Positions 55,780-64,000 of a stretch of DNA of 64,000 nt are shown here, piece by piece. Origin of the DNA: Notamacropus eugenii. Its lineage: Eukaryota; Chordata; Mammalia; Diprotodontia; Macropodidae. The DNA lies in assembly GCF_028372415.1 (NCBI RefSeq), contig NC_092879.1:94708241-94772240 (forward strand), read 5' to 3'. The translations under genes were made by a program, and so were the position numbers. Positions within the stretch are counted from its first letter, which is position 1. Each line of letters starts with the position of its first letter. The notes beneath the pieces are model-generated. The model saw only the letters and a program-made list of their open reading frames with translations. It searched no databases and was not told the origin of the DNA.

Positions 55780-58700
55780 CATGAAGGGGCCTCAAGTGCA
55801 AATTCTCTTAAGGTGCTCTTTGCTCAAAGCCTAGAAAGTGTTAACTGATCATAGTCAGGTCCCTCCAACTACCCTTTCTACATTTTACCCTCCACTCACA
55901 GCAGGGGGCTGCCACAAATCCTTTGGAAAGCCTTGACATTTTTAATCCTAAAATCTTCTTAGTGATCTTAAACTTGACTATCCAGCATTCAAGGACTCAG
56001 TTTCCTTTCAATCACATAAAGGGTTTTCTATTCTGAGGTCTGTAAAGGGCTTGTAAAGTTTCATCCTTAGACACTTCTGTGTGCACCCAAGGGACATTCA
56101 GCTCCAGAGGCCTCAGGTTCAGGCAGAATGGGTGGAGGGGCCTCTAGTCTAATTGCCCTTAAGGTCCTGTTTTCTCTGTGTCTGCAGACCTTCAGATGGT
56201 CACACTCAGGTTCCATAAGCTCTCTTTTCTACCTTTTACCCTCCATTCAAAATCCTAACATGTTGTAAGTGATCTGACACTTCATTATCCAGCTCTCTAG
56301 ATCTCAGCTTCCTTTAGAGGCACATGAAATGCATGGACACTAAGACCTGTGAAGGACGAGACCCGTTTATTCCTTGGACTTTTCAGGCTGATCATGCAAG
56401 GACCATGAGGCAGAACTCATGGATAGTGGTCAAGTGCAAATCCCCTTGAGGTCCTCTTTGCTCTAGGCCTGGGAGACTGTAGGTGATCCCAGTCACATCC
56501 CTCAATCTCCCTTTTCTAAATTTTATTCTACATTCACAACAGGAGGCTGACTCACAAGAGTTGGACCAGCGTGACCTTTTTACTCCTAGGATCTCATTAG
56601 TGATATTACATGGGCTATCCATGTGTCCAGGACTCTGTTTCCTTTAGAGTCATAGAAAGGTTTTGGATTCTGAAGAGTCTAAAGGACCTGCCACTTTTTG
56701 TGCTTGGACACTTGTGGGTGCATGTACAATGGACATCTAGCTCTCTAGGTCTCAGTTTCAAGCACATTGCATGGATGGGCCTCAAGGGCAAAAGCCCTGA
56801 AGGTAATCTTTGCTCTAGGCCTAGGATACTGTAGGTGACCACCTTGAGTTCCCTCAAGCTCCCCTTTCTACAGTTTAACCCAACTTCACAGCAGGGGGCT
56901 TGATAACAGGCTTTGGAAAGCCTGGGCAGTTTTCTTCCTAGCATGTTGTTAGGGATCTTACACTAGGCTCCCAGGTTGCTAGGACTCTGTTTCCTTTATA
57001 CTCACATAAAGCATTTAGATCCTGAAGACATTGAAAGACTTGTCCCATTTTTTACTTGGACACTGGTGGGTTCTAGTAGATTGGTCATTCAACACTCTAG
57101 GCCTTTGTTTCAAGCAGAATGAATGGAAGGGATTGTAGGGCAAATGCCCTTAAAGTCCTCTTTGGTCTAGGCCTAGAAAACTTTAGGTGATCACAGTGAA
57201 CTCCGTGAAGATCTCTTTTCTACATTTTACCCTGAATTCAAAGCTGGGTACTGGCTCCAAAGCTTTGGAAAGCCTTGACATTTTTCATCTTAGGATCTTG
57301 TTCATGATCTAACACTTGTTTATCCAGCTCTCTGGATCTCAGTTTCCTTTAGGGGCACATGAAACGCATGGGCACTAAGACCTGTGAAGGACTAGTCATG
57401 TTCATTCCTAGAATATTTCTGGGAGATCAGACAATGGCCATTTGGCTCAGTAGGGCTCACTTTCAGGTAGACATCTTTGAGAGTCTTGTACTGTAAATGG
57501 TCGTAAGGCCTCTTAACCTCGAGGACAAGAAAATTTTCGGTGATAACATGCAGGTACCTGAAGCTCCCTGAGTCTCTGTTTACCCTTCATTCACAGCAGG
57601 GACTGGCTTAACAGCTTTGGAAAACCTTGACATTTTTCATCCCAGGATCTCATTGGTGAGCTTACATTGGGTATTCAACTTTCCAGAACTCTGTTTCCTT
57701 TAGAGTTATAGAACAGTTTTGAATTCTGAAGAGTCTAAAAGACTTGTCACTTTTTGTCCTTAGACACTGGTTGGTGCACGTACACATTGGTCATTGAGGT
57801 CTTCTAGGCCTCAGTTTCAGCAAAATGCATGGAGGGGCCTCAAGTGCCAATCCCCTTCAGGTCCTCTTTGCGCTAGGCCTAGGAACTGTGGGTGTTCACA
57901 GTCAGGTGCTTCACACTCACTTTTCGACATGTGACCCTACATTCACGGCAGGGGGCTGCCTCAAGAGCTTTGAAAACACTTGACATTTTAAATCCTGAGA
58001 TATGATCTTCAACTTGGCTATCTACCATCCTCAGACTCAGCTTCTTTTCACTCACATAAAGGGTTGAGATTCTGAGGACTCTAAAGGACTGGTGACTTTT
58101 TGTGCTTAGATACTTGGGGTTTTACACAGTGGACATTCAGCTCCAGAGGCCTCAAGTTCAGGCAGAATGCATGGAGGATCCTTGATTGTAAATAACCTTA
58201 ATGTCCTCTTTTCTCTAGGCCTACAAACCTCCAGGTGATCTCAGTCTGTTGCCTCAAGCTCCTGTTTCTACATATTACCCCCAATTCACAGCAGGGGGCT
58301 GGCTCACTTGCTTTGGAAAGCCTGGACACTTCACGTTCTAGGATCATATTAGGGAACTACCACTGGGCAAACCTGCTTGCTAGGACACCGTTTCCTTTAG
58401 AGTCACCTAAATAATCTGGATGCTGAAGACTCCAAAAGACTTGTCCAATTTTTTCCAGGGATACTTGTGGGTTCCCATACAATGTTCACTCTGCACGCTA
58501 GGCCTTATTTCCGTCTGATCGCATGGAGGGTCCACTGGGGCAAACTGCCTTAAGGTCCTCTTTGCTGTAAGAGAAGGAAGTTTTTGGTGATCACACTCAG
58601 GTCCCTCGAGATCCCTTTTCTACATTTTATCCCACATTCACTGCAGGGGGCTGCCTCAAAAGCTTTGGAAAGGCTTGACATATTCCATCCTAGGATCTTG

Positions 58701-59131
58701 TTAGTGTTATTGCATGGCGTTATGCAGCTTTCCATGACTGTGCTTCCCTTAGGATCACTGAAAGGCTTTGTATTCTGAAGACTCTTAAAGACTTGTCCCT
58801 TTTTGTCCTTGTGAATGCACATCCAATGGTCATTGAAAGCTCTAGGCCTCAGTTTCAGGTACGATGCATGGAGGGTCCTCAAATGTAAAGGCCCCTAAGG
58901 TCCTCTTTCCTGTAGGTCTAGAATACTGTACGTGTTCACAGTCAAGTCCCACAAGCTCTGCTTTCAACACTTTACCACAAATTCACAGCAGGGGACTGGC
59001 TAAGACTGTTTCGAAAGCCAGGACCCTTTTCATGATAGGCTCTTCTTAGTGATCTGACATCAGTTTCCTTTCACTCACATAAATGACTTTGTATTCTCAG
59101 GACTCTAAAAGATTGATCATTTCTGTCCTTA
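55780..59131. repeat. ~345-bp satellite linking units 4 and 5
   Basis: About 9.7 monomers, same series as 40,118-43,469. No gene is present. Confidence 0.9.
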
Positions 59132-59797
59132 TGAGGAGGTTTAGGGGTGATCAAGACCCCAAAATACCGACAGTCTGGGGGGTGCTCAAATGAATTCGAG
59201 CACACCCCAAAATACCGACAGTCTGGGGGGTGCTCGAATGAATTCGACTCAAGCCTTCTTCAAGTCAAAGAAAACAAAGTTCATTAAAGGTTCATCAAAT
59301 TTGGTTGGCTCTTAAAGAGCCTAAGCATTTGTGATGCTTGTATGCACAAGCAGGCCAGATAGAATCCCAGCTAGGCAGAGTCTCAGCTGGATTGAATCTG
59401 AGCACCTTCATGGAGGCAAGATGGAACTAAGTACAGAAAAGACTATAGGAGGGATCTGGGGGGGGTGATCTGGTAGTCCAGGGTGATGGGAGGAGGGGTT
59501 TAGGGAGGGTCCTGGGGAGAAGTCCAAAGAGGGAATTCAGGAGAGTTGGAGACAGCTGGAGGCAATCAGGAGATACTAGACAATGGAGCTTCTGGGTGGG
59601 TAGCAGGTGAGGCACTCAAGAAGGAACACATAATGGCCACAGATTTGAGCGTGAAAGGCTGGGTTATGTGAGGAGATTCTAGGATAATTCAATTTAAGTA
59701 TGACAAGCCAGGTTCTGTGGGCAGATACTAGGAGAGCTCAATTTGAGTATGAAAATCCAGACAATTCAAGAGAGTTTCCAGAGTCTGAACCCTATCA
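59132..59797 (+). mobile_element. Solo LTR, unit 5 copy
   Basis: Fourth copy of the CTTA-flanked solo LTR, as at 43,470-44,135. Confidence 0.7.
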
Positions 59798-62700
59798 CTT
59801 ATATCCTTGTAAGTGTATACAATGAATCTTCAGCTCAGTAGATCTCAGGTTCAGGCAGAATGCATGGAGGGTACTCTATGGGAAATGCCCTTCAGGTCTG
59901 CTTTTCCCTAGGCCTGGAAACCTCCAGGTGATCAGTCAAGTCCCTCCAGCTCTCCTTTCAACATTTTACCCTGAATTCACAGCAGGGGACTGGCTCAAAA
60001 ACTCTGGAAAGCCTTGGCATTTTTCATCCTAACATCTTCTCAGTGATCTTACACTTTCTCATCTAGTTCTCTAGATCTCACTTTCCTTTAGAGGCACATG
60101 GGGTGCATGGACACTAAGGTCTCTGAAGGACTACTCACGTTCATTCCTTGGACCTTCCTGACTGAGCAGTAGATAACATGGAGAGCCTTGTTGTAGAAAT
60201 GGTTTCAAGGTCTCCTAATCTCTAGGTCAGAAAAATTGTCAGAAAGCACATACAGATACCTGAAGCTGCCTGGGCCTCTGTTTCCCCTTCACTCAGAGCA
60301 GGGGCCAGGCTAAACTGCTTTGGACAACGTTGACATTTGTAATCCTAGAATCTCCTTTATCTTACACCTGGGTCTCCAGCCTTCCAGGACTTTGTATCCT
60401 TTAGAGTCTTTGAAATGTTTTGGCTTCTGAAGACTCTCCATGACTTGTTCCTTTTTGTCCTGGGACTCTTGAGGGTGCACACACTATGGTCATGAAGGTC
60501 TATGGCCTCAGATTGAGGCAGAATGCATAGAGGGCACTCAAAGGCAAATGCCTGCCCTTGAGATCCTCTTTGCTCTAGGGCTAGGAAATTGCAGGTGATC
60601 CCAATCAGGTCCCACGTGCTCCCTTTTCTACACTTTACCCCAAATTCACAGCAGGGGGTTGCACCCCAAGCTTTGGAAAGCCTTGACCTTTTGAATCCGA
60701 GGATCTCCTTAGCCTGCTTACACTGGACTGTCCAGTTTTCCAGACCTCTGTGTCCTTTAGAGTAATAGAAACATTTTGGATGCTGAAGACTCTGAAAGAC
60801 TTGTCACTTTGTATCCTTGCACAATTCTGGGTGCACACACAATGGGCATTGAGCTCTCTAGGCCTCAGTTGCAGACACAAGGCATGGAGGAGCATCAAGT
60901 GTCAAGGCCCTTCAGGTCCTCTTTGCTCTAGGCCTAGGGAACTGTAGCTGATCACAGTCAGGTTCTTCCAGCTCCCTTTTCTACATTTTACCCTATATCC
61001 AGGGCAAGGGGCTGGCTCTAAAGCTCTGGACATTTTCCATCCTAGGATCTTGTCAGTGGTATTCAAACTGGCTCTCCAGCATTCTATGTCTCAGGTCCCT
61101 TTCAGTCACACAAATGGTTTTCTCTTATCAAGACTCTAAAAGAGTTGTCCTTTTTGTCCTTAGACTCTTGTGGGTGTATACAGTCACTATTTAGCGCCAC
61201 AGGCCTCGGGTTCAGGCACAAGGGTCCTTTAGTGTAAATGACTCTAAGGCCCTCTCTTCTCTAGGCCTTCAAATGTCTAGGTGAACACACTCAGTTGCCT
61301 CAAGCTCCCTTTTCCACTTTTCAGCCTCAATTCACAGAATGGGGCAGGCTCACAAACTTTGGAAAGAGTGAACCCTTTGCATCTTAAGATCTTATATGAG
61401 ATCTTACACTGAGATAACCAGCTTGCTAGGACTGTTTCCTGTATTGTCATATAATGGGTTGGGATGCTGAAGACTCAGAAACACGTGTCCCATCTTGGAC
61501 TTGAAGAGTTGTGACTTCACATGCAGTGGTCATTCTGCACTGTAGACCTCAGGTTCAGGCAGATTTCATCGAGGGGCCTGTAATGCAAAACCCCTTAAGT
61601 TCCTCTTTGCTCTAAGGCCATGGAAAATGTAGGTGATCTCAGTCAGGTCCACAAGCTCCCTGTTCCAGATTTTCCCATACATTTTGCATTCACAGCAGGG
61701 GGCTGGCTCAAAATCTTGCCAAAGCCTTTACATTTTTAGTCCTAGGATATGTTTAATGATCTTTAACTTGAACATCCAGCATGCTAGGACTCAGGTTCAT
61801 ACAGCCACATAAACTGTTTAGATTGTGAGGACTCCAAAATCCTTGTCATTTTTGTCCTTGGACATTTGTGGGGGCACACACAGTGGTCATTCAGCCCCAT
61901 AGGCCTCATTTTCAGGCAGAATGCATGGAGAGGCCTCTAGTCTCATTGCCCTGAAGGTCGTCTTTTCTCTAGGCCCACAACATTCTGGGTGATCACCCTC
62001 AGGTCCCATGAACTCTCTTTTCTACATTTTACCCTGCCTTCAAAGGAGGGGACTGGCTCAAAAAGTTTGGAAAGCATTTTCATTTTTAACCCTAGGATCC
62101 TGTAAGTGATCTTAAACTTGTTTATTTATCTTACTAGATCTCAGTTTCCTTTAGAGGCACATGAAGTTCATAGACACTAAGGCCTCTGAAGGACTGGTGA
62201 ACTTAATACCTTGGACCTCTCTGGCTGATCATGCAATGATCATTGTGCTGCATAGGTCTCAGATTCAGACAGAACCCATGGAGAGGCATCGAGTGCACAT
62301 GACCTTAAGGTCCTCTTTGTTCTAGGCCTAGGAAACTGTAGGTGATCCCAGTCAGATCCCTTCAACTCCCTTTTCTACATTTTAGTCTACCTTCACAGCA
62401 GGGGGGTAGCTCATAAGCTTTAGAAAGCATGGACCTTTTTAGTCCTAGGATCTCGTTAGTGATATTACACAGGGCTCTCCAGCTTTCCAGGACTCTGTTT
62501 CCTTTCAAATCAAAGAAAGATTTTGGATTCTGAAGAGTCTTCAAGACATGCCATTTTTATCCTTGCATGCCTGTGGGTGCCTATACAATGGTCATTGAAT
62601 GCTCTAGGCCTCAATTTCAGGCACCATGCATGGAGAGGCCTCAGGTGCAAATGCACATAAAGTCCTCTTTGCTCTAGGTCTAGAAAACTGTAAGTTATCA

Positions 62701-63637
62701 CAGTCCTGTCCTTCAAGCTTCCTTTTCTAGGTTTTACCCTAAGTTCACAGCAGGGGGCTTTCTCAGAAGCTTGGTATCGCCTTGAAAGTTTTAATCCAAG
62801 GATCCTCTTAGTGATTTTCAACTTCACTATACAGCATTCTAGGACTCAGTTTCTCTTTAGTCACATAAAGGCTTTGGCTGCTCAGGACTCTGAACAACTT
62901 GTAACCCTTTGTCCTTGGACACTTTTTCTTGCACACGTTGGAAATTCAGCTCCAAGCCCTCAGGTTCAGGCAGGATTCTCTTTTCTCTATGCCTACAAAC
63001 CTCTAGGTGATCATAGTCTGGTCCCTCCAGCTACATTTTCTGCATTTTACCCTCAATTCACAGCATTGGGCTGGCGCGCAAGGTTTGGAAAGCATGGACA
63101 CTTTTGATCTCAGGGTCGTTTGGGGGATTTTACATTGGGTACCCAGTTTGGCAAGACTGTTTCCATTAGAGTCACATAAAGTGGATGCTGTAGACTCAGA
63201 AAGACTTGTGCCAGTTTTTACTGGGACACATGTGGCTTCTCACACAATGGTCATTGAGCTCTGTAGGCCTTAGTTTCAGGCAGAATTCATGGACAGGCCT
63301 ACAGTGCAAATGCCCTTTATGTCTTTCTTCCTCTAGGCCTAGGAAATTTTAGGTGATCATAGTCTGCTTCCTCAAGCTCCCATTACCCCATTTTTCACCA
63401 AACTCACAGCAGGGGGCTGGCTGAGAAGCTCTGGACTGCCTTGATGTTCTTAATCCTAATATCACATTAATAATCTTACACACTGGGCTATCCGGCTTTC
63501 CAGGACTCGGTTCCTTTAGGGTCAAGGAAAGGTTTTGGAACCTGAAAACTCTAAAAGACTTGTCACTCTTTATCCTCAGATACTTGTGGGAATACAAAGA
63601 ATGGTCATTGACCTGTCTAGGCCTCTGCATCAGGCAG
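59798..63637. repeat. ~345-bp satellite between solo LTR and LINE, unit 5
   Basis: About 11 monomers, as in units 3 and 4, ending in the left LINE target repeat (63,627-63,637). No gene is present. Confidence 0.9.
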
Positions 63638-64000
63638 GACCAAAAATCTATGGTGCATCAAAACTGCTCAGTGCTGATGGAGGCACATTGATCAATGATA
63701 AGGACATGATCCTAGAGAGATGGGCTGAATGCTTCCATAGTGTTCTCAACAGACCATCATCAGTCAGTGCTGAGGCCATTGACCCTTTCCCTGAGGTTGA
63801 AGTCAATCCCTCCTTAGCTGAACTTCCAACTGAAGAAGAGGTTTGAAGGGTCATTAGGCTCCTTTCATGTGGCAAAGCACCTGATGATCTGTTCCAGCTG
63901 AGATTCACAAGGTAGGGGGACCATTGCTCCTACAAAAGCTGACTGAAGTTTCCAGGTTATATGGCAAGAGGAGGTTTGCCCCCAGGAGTTCAAGGATGCC
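63638..64000 (+). mobile_element. Dead LINE, unit 5, cut by window end
   Basis: The first 363 bp of the same LINE remnant (GPKIYGASKLL linker, stop at 63,844). The reverse transcriptase core lies beyond the window. Confidence 0.85.

Larger units (their letters stand above)
42929..58590 (+). repeat. Higher-order unit 4 (15,662 bp, complete)
   Basis: Second complete period, same length as unit 3 to the base and the same order of parts. Its predicted gene product and LINE lesions are identical to those of unit 3. Confidence 0.95.
58591..64000 (+). repeat. Higher-order unit 5 (partial, cut by window end)
   Basis: The first 5,410 bp of another period, matching 42,929-48,338. One visible difference is C at 63,754 where unit 4 has T at 48,092, which changes one residue in the LINE linker. 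The array therefore continues beyond the window. Confidence 0.95.

Noticed and set aside
27267-58590. Assembly duplication rather than real tandem units
   Set aside because: Not excluded, but units 3, 4 and 5 differ at scattered single bases, and units 1 and 2 differ from them by large, clean rearrangements. Pure assembly duplication would not produce this.
1-64000. CRISPR array or bacterial operon
   Set aside because: The repeats are long (about 345 bp and 15.66 kb) with no short regular repeat-spacer pattern. SINEs, LINEs, LTRs, CpG islands and introns show a mammalian genome.

Overview
The window is eukaryotic and most likely from a marsupial. The main reason is a tRNA-derived SINE of the type found throughout marsupial genomes (GGCAGC...GGTGGCTCAGTGG...GTTCAAAT, with a 3' part ending near TGCTAGCTATGGGAGACTGGG), which occurs in both orientations. 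There are no bacterial-style gene blocks. Nearly everything belongs to a large tandem array built at two scales.

Small scale: about 40 kb is a diverged satellite with a monomer of roughly 345 bp. It is recognisable by a CTAGGCCTAG core, by GCATGGAGG, and by CAGCAGGGGGCTGGCTC. Large scale: satellite, a gene-bearing block of about 5 kb, a dead LINE and a solo LTR together form a higher-order unit of exactly 15,662 bp. Complete units run 27,267-42,928 and 42,929-58,590, and a third begins at 58,591 and leaves the window. These copies differ by only a handful of bases. To the left (1-27,266) are two older, rearranged units. Unit 1 (gene at 9,909-11,880) has no LINE and has different satellite. 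Unit 2 (22,690-24,259) lost its promoter and first exon through a 2,388-bp deletion. An endogenous retrovirus of about 7.5 kb (12,886-20,435, minus strand) sits between them and carries a related solo LTR nested in its 3' LTR.

Gene block: each complete block has a CpG-rich region followed by a candidate three-exon gene on the plus strand. A 33-codon first exon encodes a strongly hydrophobic segment. A 52-codon Pro/Ser/Leu-rich second exon follows, then a terminal exon encoding a charged, leucine-spaced, probably helical tail. All three exons are in phase 0, and the two introns have GT/AG ends. I do not recognise the protein. Copies 3 and 4 predict identical 181-residue products, copy 1 predicts 164 residues, and copy 2 is truncated.

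The most interesting signal is in copy 1. Intron 2 is about 99% identical to the other copies and the downstream SINE about 96%, yet the terminal exon between them differs in about 33 of 79 amino acids. This is a sharp divergence island over the coding exon, consistent with a mosaic array shaped by gene conversion and unequal crossing-over, possibly with selection for different C-termini. No decisive database comparison could be run, so the gene's identity and expression remain inferred.
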